NCBI RefSeq assembly: GCF_008727795.1
Contig: NZ_CP044222.1
Coordinates: 3,472,001-3,536,000, forward strand
DNA length: 64,000 bases
Source: Nitrincola iocasae
GTDB lineage: Bacteria > Pseudomonadota > Gammaproteobacteria > Pseudomonadales > Balneatricaceae
Reading direction: 5' to 3'
Below the pieces are notes generated by a model. That model was not told the origin of the DNA, did no database searches, and was given only the letters and a program-made list of their open reading frames with translations. The translations under genes were made by a program, and so were the position numbers. Position 1 is the stretch's first letter. The number at the start of each line of letters is the position of its first letter. This document shows, piece after piece, positions 8,867 through 17,042 of this stretch.

Positions 8867-9283
8867 TCAGAGCTTATCTTTAAACTGACCGTACAAATAC
8901 AGGGTGCGGTCGGCGATAACGAAGCCATTCTTTTCAGCAATCTCGTCCAGTAACTCACTCAAACGCGGATCAGTGAACTCACATACACGGCCGGTTTTTA
9001 CACACACCATATGATCATGCTCATCTTCACGCGCTAGCTCAAATACTGAGTGACCACCTTCAAAGTGGTGACGTGACACCAGACCAGCCGATTCAAATTG
9101 CGTTAACACTCGATACACTGTTGCCAGCCCGACATCTTCTCCGGACTCCATCAACAATTTATAAATATCTTCTGCACTGAAATGCTCTCCCTCGCCTGCT
9201 CTTTCCAGCAACTGATATATTTTCACCCTCGGCAAGGTCACTTTAAGTCCTGCTTTCCGGAGTTCTTGATTCTCTAAAGCCAT
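8867..9283 (-). CDS. fur: Ferric uptake regulator Fur
   Basis: A 138-residue Fe(II)-responsive repressor. The winged-helix domain contains GLKVTLPRVKIYQLL and the recognition helix GLATVYRVLTQFE. The metal sites are visible as RHHFEGGHSVFEL and EHDHMVCVKTGRV. As I recall for Pseudomonas Fur, the second CxxC cysteine of the E. coli protein is missing (VCVKTG), so the structural zinc site must differ. Its short upstream region contains GATAATGA (9338-9331), only half of a Fur box, so autoregulation is possible but not shown. Divergent from bamE, as in Pseudomonas fur-omlA. Confidence 0.96.
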   Translation of the reverse strand: MALENQELRKAGLKVTLPRVKIYQLLERAGEGEHFSAEDIYKLLMESGEDVGLATVYRVLTQFESAGLVSRHHFEGGHSVFELAREDEHDHMVCVKTGRVCEFTDPRLSELLDEIAEKNGFVIADRTLYLYGQFKDKL

Positions 9284-9372
9284 AATCTATCTCTATTTGC
9301 TATGCGGTTTGGGATCTGCAGTGGTAGACTTCATTATCAATGTTTACGCGACAAAGTGGAAGTTATTTACAG

Positions 9373-9705
9373 ATGCGAAAGATTTTGATCGTTCTAATGG
9401 CCAGTTTTTTTATTTCCGGCTGTTTCCCCGGTGTCCATAAAATAGACATACCTCAAGGTAATGTCGTCACTCAGGACATGATAGACCAATTACGTCCGGG
9501 CATGACACCCAGCCAGGTCCGTTTTATTATGGGAACCCCGCTGATCACCGACACCTTCTCAGATGAACGCTGGGACTACCTGTACAGTTTTCAGGAGGGC
9601 GGAAAGCAACGCACTCAAGAGCGCATCTCCCTGTACTTCACTCAGGGCAAGCTCAGTCGCTTTAGCGGTGATTTCAAACCCACAGCAGCCACACCATCAG
9701 AATAA
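9373..9705 (+). CDS. bamE: Outer membrane protein assembly factor BamE (SmpA/OmlA)
   Basis: A small outer-membrane lipoprotein (110 aa) of the BAM complex, which inserts beta-barrel proteins. The signal peptide MRKILIVLMASFFISGC ends in a lipobox with Cys17. The SmpA/OmlA fold follows, with LRPGMTPSQVRFIMGTPL and DTFSDERWDYLYSF as hallmarks. I start at 9373 because the signal peptide begins there; an upstream in-frame ATG at 9340 would put eleven hydrophilic residues in front of it. Divergent from fur. A terminator hairpin follows the gene. Confidence 0.95.
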   Translation: MRKILIVLMASFFISGCFPGVHKIDIPQGNVVTQDMIDQLRPGMTPSQVRFIMGTPLITDTFSDERWDYLYSFQEGGKQRTQERISLYFTQGKLSRFSGDFKPTAATPSE

Positions 9706-9715
9706 ATCAAGCAAA

Positions 9716-9756
9716 CAAAGGCCTTCAGGCTTCAGCCTTGGCCTTTGCTGCTTTTT
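9716..9756 (+). terminator. Rho-independent terminator of bamE
   Basis: A perfect 8-bp inverted repeat CAAAGGCC / GGCCTTTG (9716-9723 and 9740-9747) is followed by CTGCTTTTT. It overlaps the 3' end of the convergent rnfH gene. Confidence 0.7.
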
Positions 9757-10045
9757 CGGCGGCCTTTCTCGCCCGTATCTCTTTCGGGTCGGCCAGTAAC
9801 GGACGATAAATTTCAACACGATCCCCGGCGCGCAACTCGGTGGAATGTGGGTCCTTGACTGCTTTACCAAAAATGCCTACCGGATCCTTGTCAGGGTCAA
9901 TATCGGAAAAATATTCGTTCATACGTGACAGTACAACAGCTTCGTGCACAGTCGTTCCTTCGTGCACATTTAACGCAATAATTTTTTGCTCATCAGGTAA
10001 AGCATAAGCCACTTCGACCGGAATCATATCATCACCCTCAGCCAT
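9725..10045 (-). CDS. rnfH: RnfH family protein (UPF0125, RatB-like)
   Basis: A 106-residue ubiquitin-like beta-grasp protein. Recognisable segments are VEVAYALPDEQKIIALNV, IFGKAVKDPHSTELRAGD and the end RVEIYRPLLADPKEIRARK, typical of the RnfH/YfjF family, followed by an Ala/Lys tail. Its function is unsettled; in E. coli it is encoded with ratA. It overlaps ratA by 8 bp, so the two are expressed together. Confidence 0.88.
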   Translation of the reverse strand: MAEGDDMIPVEVAYALPDEQKIIALNVHEGTTVHEAVVLSRMNEYFSDIDPDKDPVGIFGKAVKDPHSTELRAGDRVEIYRPLLADPKEIRARKAAEKAAKAKAEA

Positions 10046-10469
10046 AGAGTTTATCCGCCCGTTCTACAAACACATCCACCATGGTGGTCGCCACAGATTT
10101 AAACACCTTATTCAACGCCATACTGGCTAGCTTGCCAGAAAAATCATAACGCATCACAAACTCAACTTTACAGGCATCATCACTTAACGGCGTAATATTC
10201 CAGACTGCACTAAACGTTGTAAAAGGCCCCTCAACCAAGGTCATATCCATAAACACCGGGCGTCGCTTACGGTTACGCGTAGTAAAACTATAGTGTAATC
10301 CAGCTTTGGCAACATGCAAGGTAGCCTGTATTTCATCTTCTGATTCAGCAATCACCAGGGCTTTGGAACACCAGGGCACAAAATCAGGATAGCGACCAAC
10401 ATCATTGATCAGGTCAAACATCTGCTCGGCCGTGTGCAGCACCAGAGCACTTTTATGGATTTCGGTCAT
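10038..10469 (-). CDS. ratA: RatA-like START/SRPBCC protein (COQ10-type)
   Basis: A 143-residue polyketide-cyclase/START-fold protein. The motif VGRYPDFVPWCSKALV is the hallmark of the RatA/YfjG and COQ10 lipid-binding family, and VEFVMRYDFSGKLASMAL closes the fold. E. coli RatA was described as a toxin that blocks 70S ribosome formation, while the eukaryotic homologue binds coenzyme Q; which role applies here cannot be read from the sequence. It overlaps rnfH. Confidence 0.9.
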   Translation of the reverse strand: MTEIHKSALVLHTAEQMFDLINDVGRYPDFVPWCSKALVIAESEDEIQATLHVAKAGLHYSFTTRNRKRRPVFMDMTLVEGPFTTFSAVWNITPLSDDACKVEFVMRYDFSGKLASMALNKVFKSVATTMVDVFVERADKLYG

Positions 10470-10490
10470 ACGGCTCCTGCCCGGTTAAGA

Positions 10491-11852
10491 TCAAAAGGAC
10501 ACATTATACAGGTTTGTCACAAAAATAAGTCCGATAGCCAGTGGGGCCAGGTAACGTAAACAAAAACGCCACAAATAATACAACACCAGTGACTGACTCA
10601 ATTCATCCTGGGTAATTCGGCGACACAACACCCAACCTGTGAACAGGGTAATCACCAGACCCACTAACGGCAGCAGTAGATAAGTAGTTACAAAGTTCAG
10701 TAATTCAAACAAGTTCATTTCAAGCAGCGTTATTCCAGAAAAATGACTGAAGGAAAACAGCACCGCCAGGCTTAGCAACCACGCCAGCCCCACACTACCC
10801 AGTGCAGCCGCTGGTCTTTTTAGCCCATAGCGCTGCTCCAACAGAACTGTCGCCGGCTCCATCAAAGATATGGCTGACGTGACTGCTGCAACCCCCACCA
10901 ACAGGAAGAAAATCACACACAACACCTGCCCGGCATCCATCTGCCCAAACGCTACCGGTAAGGTGATAAATAACAGGCCTGGTCCCGACGACGGCTCCAT
11001 CTGAGCCGCAAAAATTATTGGAAATACAACCATACCCACCAACAGTGCCAACACAGTATCCAGCATGCCAACACAGGCTACTGTCTGCCCGATAGATTCT
11101 TTCCTGCTCAGATAGGCCCCATAGGTCATCACGGCTCCCATACCTAATGACAGGGTAAAAAAAGCATGCCCCAGCGCGGCAATAAACATACTGGCATCCA
11201 CCCGGCCAGGGTGAAATGCAAACAGATAATAGTATGCCCGCATGAAGTGACCGGAGTTATAGGCATAGACCAACAGAATTAGCAGTAACAGAAACAGCAA
11301 GGGCATCAGATAACGGATAGCACGGTCCAGCCCTCGGCGTACACCCGCCGCCAGTATCCCCAATATCAGCAACATAAATAGGCTGTGACTCATAAGCAGA
11401 GAACCGGGATCTTTTAGCATGGCGCCAAAATACTCCCCCGCCTGATCAACGCCAATATCAGCCAACAACCCGGTCGACAGGGAGAATACATAGTAAAATA
11501 TCCATGCAGCAACCACTGCATAGAACGAAAAAATCAACACACCCGTCAATATAGCCAACCAGCCAATCCAGACCCAGCGTGGTGAAGCTCCCGCCTCTTC
11601 ACTCAAATGCTGAAACGCTTGCACCGGATTACTGCGGGTTCGGCGACCCAGCAGCACCTCGGCCATCATAATCGGCACACCCACCAGCAGCACGCAAAAC
11701 AGGTAGACTAATAAAAAAGTACCGCCGCCCTGCTCACCCGTCAGATAGGGGAATTTCCAGATATTTCCCAACCCCGCCGATGAGCCCAGCAGCGCCAGAA
11801 TAAAGACACTGCGATGAGACCATAACTCCTCAGCTTTTTTACCTGTATGCAT
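10491..11852 (-). CDS. Sodium-dependent transporter, NSS/SNF family
   Basis: A Na+-coupled amino-acid or amine symporter of the LeuT fold (453 aa, about eleven membrane helices). The signature SSAGLGNIWKFPYLTGEQGGG in the first helix carries the Na+ and substrate backbone contacts, and VALGHAFFTLSLGMGAVMTYG-like helix 6 residues follow (seen as GHAFFTLSLGMGAVMTYGAY). I start at 11852 because AGGAAG lies 7 bp upstream; a reading from 11882 adds ten residues. In Pseudomonas ratA lies directly beside smpB, so this gene looks inserted between them. Substrate unknown. Confidence 0.9.
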   Translation of the reverse strand: MHTGKKAEELWSHRSVFILALLGSSAGLGNIWKFPYLTGEQGGGTFLLVYLFCVLLVGVPIMMAEVLLGRRTRSNPVQAFQHLSEEAGASPRWVWIGWLAILTGVLIFSFYAVVAAWIFYYVFSLSTGLLADIGVDQAGEYFGAMLKDPGSLLMSHSLFMLLILGILAAGVRRGLDRAIRYLMPLLFLLLLILLVYAYNSGHFMRAYYYLFAFHPGRVDASMFIAALGHAFFTLSLGMGAVMTYGAYLSRKESIGQTVACVGMLDTVLALLVGMVVFPIIFAAQMEPSSGPGLLFITLPVAFGQMDAGQVLCVIFFLLVGVAAVTSAISLMEPATVLLEQRYGLKRPAAALGSVGLAWLLSLAVLFSFSHFSGITLLEMNLFELLNFVTTYLLLPLVGLVITLFTGWVLCRRITQDELSQSLVLYYLWRFCLRYLAPLAIGLIFVTNLYNVSF

Positions 11853-11962
11853 AAATACACTTCCTGATTTACGCTCAGCCATCGGTATGAAGTTTCTAAC
11901 CTGAACGTATCAGCTATATGAAAGCTCAAGTAAAACAGCTTTCAAAGCCTCTGTCTCGTCTA

Positions 11963-11975
11963 TATAATTCGCACA
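11963..11975 (+). promoter_or_regulatory. -10 element placing the smpB start at its start codon
   Basis: A perfect TATAAT (11963-11968) ends six bases before the smpB ATG (11975). A weak -35 (TTTCAA, 11940-11945) is 17 bp upstream. If this promoter is used, transcription starts at or next to the A of the ATG and the mRNA is leaderless; no Shine-Dalgarno is visible before this ATG. Confidence 0.45.
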
Positions 11976-12451
11976 TGTCAAAAAAGAAAGCAAAACCGAC
12001 CAGCTCAACTATCTGCCAGAACAAAAAGGCACGCCATGAATACAGCATTGAACAGAAGTTCGAGGCTGGCGTAGCGCTGTCCGGATGGGAGGTAAAAAGC
12101 CTGCGTGCTGGCCGAGCACAACTGGTTGATTCCTATGTTGTCCTCAAAGATGATGAAGCCTGGCTGGTAGGCGCTCATTTCACTCCGATCATTTCCACCT
12201 GCACTCACGTTCTGGCTGACCCTCGCCGTGACCGCAAACTACTGTTGCACAGACGTGAAATCGACAGGCTCATGGGCGCGACTCAAGCCAAAGGCTACAC
12301 CTGCGTGGCACTGGCACTCTACTGGAAACAAGGGCGAGTCAAGTGCGAAATCGCACTGGTCAAGGGTAAAAAACAACACGACAAACGTGCGGCAGAAAAA
12401 GAGAAAGACTGGGCACGACAGAAACAGCGCATCATGGCCGCACCGGCCTGA
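11975..12451 (+). CDS. smpB: SsrA-binding protein SmpB
   Basis: SmpB (158 aa) binds tmRNA and brings it into the A site of stalled ribosomes. Family segments are NKKARHEYSIEQKFEAGVAL, GWEVKSLRAGRAQLVDSYV and the KGKKQHDKR tail that mimics the missing codon-anticodon helix. The start at 11975 (MSKKKAKPT) matches E. coli MTKKKAHKP; an upstream in-frame ATG at 11918 would add nineteen residues the family lacks. The tmRNA gene itself lies 1.8 kb downstream, separated by a chemoreceptor. Confidence 0.97.
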   Translation: MSKKKAKPTSSTICQNKKARHEYSIEQKFEAGVALSGWEVKSLRAGRAQLVDSYVVLKDDEAWLVGAHFTPIISTCTHVLADPRRDRKLLLHRREIDRLMGATQAKGYTCVALALYWKQGRVKCEIALVKGKKQHDKRAAEKEKDWARQKQRIMAAPA

Positions 12452-12570
12452 TTGCAACAATAACCCTACTTTTTTGCATCAATTCTACGACTAAAGACTC
12501 GTAAGCTTGTAGTAAAGGCACAAATCAGCATAATAAAAGTAACCCAATATAATAATATTAAGGTGCCATT

Positions 12571-14196
12571 ATGCTGACTCAGCTGAACGTAGTAACTCGA
12601 CTGATCATTCTCAGCGTTTTCCCAATACTCGTAATCATTGCAAGTTTCACTTTAGCAGTGAACGACATGCGCCTGCTTAATCAGAATACACACAGCCTCT
12701 TTGAGAATGCCGTCGTTCCCCTTCGCCAGTTAAAAATAACATCCGATGCTTTTGCCGTTACCGGAGCCGATGCTTTTCAGAAATTTCGCGCGGGCGTTAT
12801 TCTGGAACCTGAATTGCGTGCCGAAATTGAAGCTGCCGAAAAAGAAGGCCAGGAAGCCTGGGCACTGTTTCTTGAAAGCGAGATGAGTGACGCTGAACAA
12901 GCGCTCGTCAGCCAAACCGAAACACATCTGCAAACAGTATTGAATACACAGAATGATTTTCTGGAAAAGGCCGCCTCAGGCCACCTGCGCCTAATGGCCT
13001 TACCCACCTTCAATACCAGCCTGTTTGGCGCCTATGACCCCCTATCAGAAACATTAAACGAACTGATCGATTATCAGCTGAATGCAGCCGCTACCCTCCG
13101 GGACCAGGCAGATGCCCAGTATCAGAATGATCGCAATATGCTTTTCATTGTCGGAATTCTGGCCGTTGTTATTTCCAGCTTACTGGCTTGGCGCATCTCC
13201 CTCTCCATACAGCGACCTATCCGAAAACTGGTTGATGTCGTCAGTGAAATAGGCACGAATTCAAACCTGACCCTACGTGCTCCTGTGGAAGGCAAAGACG
13301 AACTGGCAAAATTAGGCACCCAGTTCAACACCATGATGGCTCACTTCCAACAACTGATCCGCAATCTGGGTAATGCTACCGATCAGTTAGCAGCGGCCGC
13401 TGAAGAGATGAGCGCCATCAGCACCCAGGTCAGTGGCGGAGCCCGTAACCAGGAGCAACAAACCACCATGATTGCGACAGCCATCAATGAAATGACGGCC
13501 GCTATTGCTGAAGTCGCCACCAATGCACAGAATGCATCTACCTCAGCCGAACAGGCTAATGAGCTATCTACTGCAGGTATGGAGCGCTCAAGCCAGACGC
13601 GCACAGCCATTGAGTCGCTAGCCAGCAGCATTGAAAGCTCCGCTGAGCGCATTGGCAATTTGAATGAACAGGCTGACAAAATAACCGAAGTACTGGATGT
13701 CATCGAATCCATTGCCGAACAAACCAACTTACTGGCCCTTAATGCGGCGATAGAGGCAGCTCGAGCTGGCGATGCGGGCCGTGGTTTTGCCGTAGTCGCC
13801 GACGAAGTACGCAACCTGGCAGGCAACACCCAGCAATCTACTGAACGCATCCAGAAAAGCATCAGCGATCTGCAAAGCGTTGCCAAGGAGTCCGTCAAAG
13901 AGATGCAGAAATCCACCCAAGCTGCTCGTGATGGCGTGGATAATGCACGTGCCAATGGCGAAACCTTCGAGGCCATGAGCGCCGCCGTCAGCACCATTCT
14001 TGACATGAACGTACAGATATCCTCAGCGACGGAAGAACAAACCGCCGTAGCCAATGATATCAATCAGAATGTCCACAACGTAGCGCAGATTGTCAGCGAA
14101 GTGGTTAGTGGCGCCGATCAGACCGCCGAAGCCAGCCAGCAGCTGGCCGAACTTGCCCAGCGTCTGAAAGCCGAAGTCGAGCAGTTCAAAGTATAA
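12571..14196 (+). CDS. Methyl-accepting chemotaxis protein
   Basis: A 541-residue transmembrane chemoreceptor. TM1 lies near residues 9-29 (IILSVFPILVIIASFTLAV), then a periplasmic region of about 155 residues that looks like an all-helical four-helix bundle, TM2 near 188-208 (MLFIVGILAVVISSLLAW), a HAMP domain (RPIRKLVDVVSEIG), and the cytoplasmic coiled coil. The hairpin tip AEQTNLLALNAAIEAARAG that binds CheA and CheW is intact. There is no NWETF-type tether at the C-terminus. The ligand cannot be inferred. It lies between smpB and ssrA, a position often filled by variable genes. Confidence 0.95.
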   Translation: MLTQLNVVTRLIILSVFPILVIIASFTLAVNDMRLLNQNTHSLFENAVVPLRQLKITSDAFAVTGADAFQKFRAGVILEPELRAEIEAAEKEGQEAWALFLESEMSDAEQALVSQTETHLQTVLNTQNDFLEKAASGHLRLMALPTFNTSLFGAYDPLSETLNELIDYQLNAAATLRDQADAQYQNDRNMLFIVGILAVVISSLLAWRISLSIQRPIRKLVDVVSEIGTNSNLTLRAPVEGKDELAKLGTQFNTMMAHFQQLIRNLGNATDQLAAAAEEMSAISTQVSGGARNQEQQTTMIATAINEMTAAIAEVATNAQNASTSAEQANELSTAGMERSSQTRTAIESLASSIESSAERIGNLNEQADKITEVLDVIESIAEQTNLLALNAAIEAARAGDAGRGFAVVADEVRNLAGNTQQSTERIQKSISDLQSVAKESVKEMQKSTQAARDGVDNARANGETFEAMSAAVSTILDMNVQISSATEEQTAVANDINQNVHNVAQIVSEVVSGADQTAEASQQLAELAQRLKAEVEQFKV

Positions 14197-14201
14197 AAAC
14201 A

Positions 14202-14236
14202 GCAGGCAGTGGCGCTTTAGCTTTTCACTGCCATGC
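14202..14236 (+). terminator. Hairpin after the chemoreceptor gene
   Basis: GGCAGTG (14205-14211) pairs with CACTGCC (14226-14232), extended by AGCA/TGCT with single-base interruptions. It follows the chemoreceptor stop and lies inside the ssrA promoter region. There is no clear T-run. Confidence 0.35.
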
Positions 14237-14243
14237 TATATAC
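14221..14243 (+). promoter_or_regulatory. ssrA promoter (-10 TATACT)
   Basis: TATACT (about 14238-14243) lies 14 nt upstream of the mature tmRNA 5' end, and TTTAGC lies 17 bp further upstream as a weak -35. The short leader would be removed by RNase P. Confidence 0.45.
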
Positions 14244-14257
14244 TACAGCCGTTATCT

Positions 14258-14615
14258 GGGGGTGACATGGCTTCGACGCCGATTACGAACCCTTGGGTGC
14301 ATGCCGAGAACGTGATGATTCTCGTAAATCCCTCATCACACAGTTATAGTTGCAAACGACGATAACTACGCTCTAGCCGCTTAAGTCGGCTAGCGCCGCA
14401 CTCTAAGGTGTCTGTAACTCAGAGGTTCGCGGTGTCATATGAGACAGAATCGCCCGGATGCTTTGCTCTAAGCTGAACGGTTAAAACTAAAAGAGCTCGC
14501 CCTAAACACCCTGGCTCTCGGGTCGTGATGGGTTAATTGAATAGAGAAGCCTAAGCATGTAGATCTTAAGGCAGAGGATTGGCGGACGCGGGTTCGAAAC
14601 CCGCCACCTCCACCA
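14258..14615 (+). ncRNA. ssrA: Transfer-messenger RNA (tmRNA)
   Basis: The 358-nt tmRNA rescues stalled ribosomes together with SmpB. The 5' acceptor strand GGGGGTG (14258) pairs with CACCTCC before the encoded ACCA (end at 14615). The tRNA-like T arm GGGTTCGAAACCC is present near the 3' end. The reading frame resumes at GCA 14352 and encodes ANDDNYALAA followed by TAA (14352-14384); that tag is the one I recall for Pseudomonas aeruginosa. The 3' end of ssrA is a frequent integrase target, and a decayed island starts directly downstream. Confidence 0.97.
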
Positions 14616-14679
14616 AATTGCAATAAATGATTAATTCACAATCATTTTCTTATCAAGAGAACATCCCCTATCCGATTGG

Positions 14680-14782
14680 TGACACTCACAGGTGACACTG
14701 GGGGTTCTCAATGACTTCAACCCTACCCTACACCTACCGCTCCTCCACAGGTAATCTCTTTGCCCGTTTTGTCGTGCCCGCT
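14680..14782 (+). repeat. Direct repeat, copy 1 (integrase 5' region)
   Basis: About 100 bp that recur at 20369-20474 with scattered differences. Both copies start with TGACACTCAC, share GACACTGGGGGTTCTCAATGA, and continue through the first 24 codons of an integrase-like frame. The two copies bracket 5.7 kb of decayed island DNA. Confidence 0.85.
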
Positions 14783-14788
14783 ATTTGA
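14711..14788 (+). pseudogene. Truncated tyrosine-type integrase, N-terminal remnant 1
   Basis: A 25-codon frame starting MTSTLPYTYRSSTGNLFARF and ending at a TGA directly after PA. The start resembles the N-terminus of phage-type integrases (short beta strand, then FARFVVPADLL...). The second copy at 20401 carries the expected next residues DLLTFLRHQ. Position right after ssrA fits an island integrase. The rest of the gene has been lost. The integrase assignment rests on the N-terminal pattern and location only. Confidence 0.55.
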
Positions 14789-15255
14789 CAATGCAAGCGA
14801 CTCTAAGTGTAACTCTGAAGATATGGCTGTAAGCACTCGTCTATCGGAATAGGAACGTAAGGGGCAAGAAAAACTCTCTACCACCTAGTGTTTGATAGTA
14901 ACACTACACATCTACAGCAAACTCAAACCATCTTATTGATTAATTTAAATATATTGATGACTGCACGTAAATCTCAAGCTATTATATTAAGCTTAAAAGT
15001 TTTGAAACACACGAATGTCATGCATGGAAAGCCATGAATACATGGAGCTCTAGCTGTTGAAGTCAGAGCATTGATAGATTACGGCTGCTCTACCGTCTCT
15101 AAAGACATAGCCGCAACTTCTTATGAAATCAACGATGCACCCCAAATCAAAATTTTGATCATCTAACCCTAGAGGAACAAAAAACGTAAAAAGGATTAAT
15201 CAGCTATGCAATGGAATAATTGAAACCGCAAAAAATTAACTAAGGATTAAAAAAT

Positions 15256-15795
15256 ATGAAAAACAATGCACTTATAGGAATTTTATTACTTAGTATAATT
15301 TTGTCTGGATGCGCATCTCCGGCAAGATTTGAGAACATGTTAGCCGTCGGTTCACCAGAACAAAGAAGCACAGCAACACCTCTGAGAGAGAATATTTCGG
15401 TTGCTGACGTAACCGGAGGCAAAGAAACTAATCTGGTAGGCACATCTCAGGTTAGCAATATCAGTTTAACTCTAGCTCTGCAGGAGTCACTAAGACATGT
15501 ACGACTTTTCGCAAAGAGCAATATGGGCAAGTATTATTTAATCGCCCACATGGTAGAATTAGAGCAACCACTGACTGGTACATCAATGACAGTGACTCCA
15601 CGTATACACTACACAGTAATTGATAGAGAAACTGGCCAAACTATTTATAATCGAACCATTACAACACCATATACAGCTGCTTTTTCAGATGCACTTTCTG
15701 GCGCTAGCAGATTAAGACTTGCTAATGAGGGAGCTATAAGAGTCAATATTGAAGCTCTTGTTAATGACCTTGTAATGCTAGAAATAGACAAATAA
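15256..15795 (+). CDS. Predicted lipoprotein of unknown function
   Basis: A 179-residue protein with a type II signal peptide, lipobox LSGC (Cys19), so probably an outer-membrane lipoprotein. AAGGA precedes the ATG at good distance. After the signal the sequence has a beta-rich pattern with ISLTLALQESLRHVRLF and YYLIAHMVELEQPLTGTSM, reminiscent of small lipoproteins that bind or modify surface structures, but I do not recognise the family. Its base composition is AT-rich compared with the housekeeping block, in line with a transferred island. A strong hairpin follows. Confidence 0.75.
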   Translation: MKNNALIGILLLSIILSGCASPARFENMLAVGSPEQRSTATPLRENISVADVTGGKETNLVGTSQVSNISLTLALQESLRHVRLFAKSNMGKYYLIAHMVELEQPLTGTSMTVTPRIHYTVIDRETGQTIYNRTITTPYTAAFSDALSGASRLRLANEGAIRVNIEALVNDLVMLEIDK

Positions 15796-15825
15796 GGCTC
15801 ATAAACAATACCACAACTATCATAT

Positions 15826-15876
15826 TTTTTTAAAACCACACTGATTTACAAATAACTTTAATGTGGTTTTAAAAAA
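15826..15876. terminator. Strong 15-bp hairpin with A/T tails
   Basis: A perfect 15-bp inverted repeat (15826-15840 and 15862-15876; core AAAACCACA / TGTGGTTTT) with a 21-nt loop and T/A tracts on both outer sides. It would act as a bidirectional terminator between the lipoprotein gene and the IS remnant. Confidence 0.65.
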
Positions 15877-15946
15877 CAACAAACACCGTTAAAATTAATT
15901 ACAATCATAATTTTAATTTCATTATAGCGGTAATTTTCAACCCAAC

Positions 15947-16897
15947 TGTCCATAAAGCTGCGTTTAAGCAGCTAGTTTATTGATCACCATTTCCTCCAGT
16001 TTTGCCGGATTCAATGATACTGCTCCTTTGGGCGTCCGGTTTCTGGTTTCGCCTGACCAACGAGCCGGTTTTTTGTTCTTTGCTTCTTCATACACCGCTT
16101 TGCGTTTGCTTAGCTGCGCTGAGTCATCACCTTGATGACGGCTATTTGGAGTCACGAAGTTAATCCCACTATGCAGGTGGCAGTCATTGTAGGCCCGCTC
16201 TAAGGTGAGCATCCATTCACGTACAGCTTGCAACGAAGCAAAGCCAGTTGATGGCCATTGCGGACAGTACTTGACCGTCTTAAAGAGTGACTCAGAATAA
16301 GGATTGTCGTTACTCACCCGTGGGCGGCTATGCGACATCAGCATCCCTAATTCAGTTAAGCGTGTACGCAGTGTATAAGACGTCATCGGTGCTCCATTAT
16401 CTAAGTGCAACACCGGTGGTGTTATGCCAGCACATGATCTTAACGGCGTACTTCGGCCTGCAGGTTTTTTATCCTGCGCGGCTGCTTTTGAGTCGCCTGA
16501 TCTTGGCCTTTTTGCTGTGATGCGCTCTGAAGGCAAGCGGCTTTCCAGCATTGAACCTGCTCTACATACAAGCCTTTTTCGCGGCAATAGCAATTCAGTT
16601 CAGCTTCGGAACGACTGGCTGTTTCGATCACGATAGCCAGCTTGGATTCGGGGGACCAATCATCAGCGGTATTACGATTACCTGGCACAGGTACTCTTTG
16701 TTGTCGGCACTGTTTTAACAACTATACAGGGTCACATCAGAAATGCCTTTCTCTGTGGAAACAGACGGCACAGAGCGATTGATCGGTGGCAATAGCTTCT
16801 TCAGCACAGCCGTCTTACGTTCATTGGAATAACGGGGCATACAAGCTCTCATTCCACCCGCTCAGGGATTAAATTTGGCTAAATCGCCAACTGGACA
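15947..16897 (-). mobile_element. Deleted IS3-family insertion sequence
   Basis: The element ends are visible as TGTCCA at 15947 and its complement TGGACA at 16892-16897, followed inward by related bases (GC.GCG.TT.A.GC). The element of about 0.95 kb contains a frameshifted orfA and only the C-terminal half of orfB. No clear target-site duplication is seen. The right end lies two bases from the stop that truncates the small gene at 16899. Confidence 0.75.
15964..16840 (-). pseudogene. IS3-family transposase remnant (orfA frameshifted, orfB deleted)
   Basis: OrfA begins at 16840 (MPRYSNERKTAVLKKLLPP) with the helix-turn-helix start typical of IS3 OrfA. It loses frame near 16722 (LYSC then stop) and continues in another frame as LKQCRQQRVPVPGN and DWSPESKLAIVIETAS. 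An internal deletion then joins orfA to the end of the OrfB integrase core: LHLDNGAPM holds the second Asp of the DDE triad, followed by SRPRVSNDNPYSESLFKTVK with the catalytic Glu and the C-terminus ending at 15964. The first Asp is missing, so no active transposase can be made. Confidence 0.85.
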
Positions 16898-16898
16898 A

Positions 16899-17042
16899 CT
16901 AGGCTAACAGAGCGGGCATGTCCAGATTGGAAAATGAAGGGCCGTGGGCCATCACGTTAAAGTGTTCTTGGTCGAACGCATCAACATTGGGCGGTCCGAC
17001 AAAATCCAGCGCGTTGGTATCTAACACTGTTAGCAAGCTCAT
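16899..17042 (-). pseudogene. 3'-truncated gene cut by the IS
   Basis: A 47-codon frame, MSLLTVLDTNALDFVGPP..., whose ATG overlaps the stop of the preceding gene in an ATGA, as in a genuine operon member. It stops at a TAG exactly where the IS remnant begins (IS end at 16897). The real protein was therefore longer and has lost its C-terminal part. The 47 residues do not let me name the family. Context suggests a third enzyme of the small catabolic operon. Confidence 0.6.

Larger units (their letters stand above)
14616..15255. other. Gene-poor island edge beside ssrA
   Basis: A 640-bp AT-rich stretch without an intact gene. It holds the first truncated integrase start (14711-14788) and its repeated upstream segment (from 14680). 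A 7-bp hairpin TAGTGTT / AACACTA lies at 14886-14906. The remaining sequence (14910-15240) shows short open frames that I do not recognise. It looks like a decayed left end of a mobile island inserted at the tmRNA gene. Confidence 0.6.

Noticed and set aside
9331..9338. Possible Fur box in the fur-bamE region
   Set aside because: Only GATAATGA is present; the other half-sites of the 19-bp consensus are missing, so I do not list it as a feature.
13383..14063. 226-codon open frame on the minus strand inside the chemoreceptor gene
   Set aside because: It is antisense to the conserved signalling domain; Ala/Ser-rich shadow frames are usual there, and there is no ribosome-binding site.
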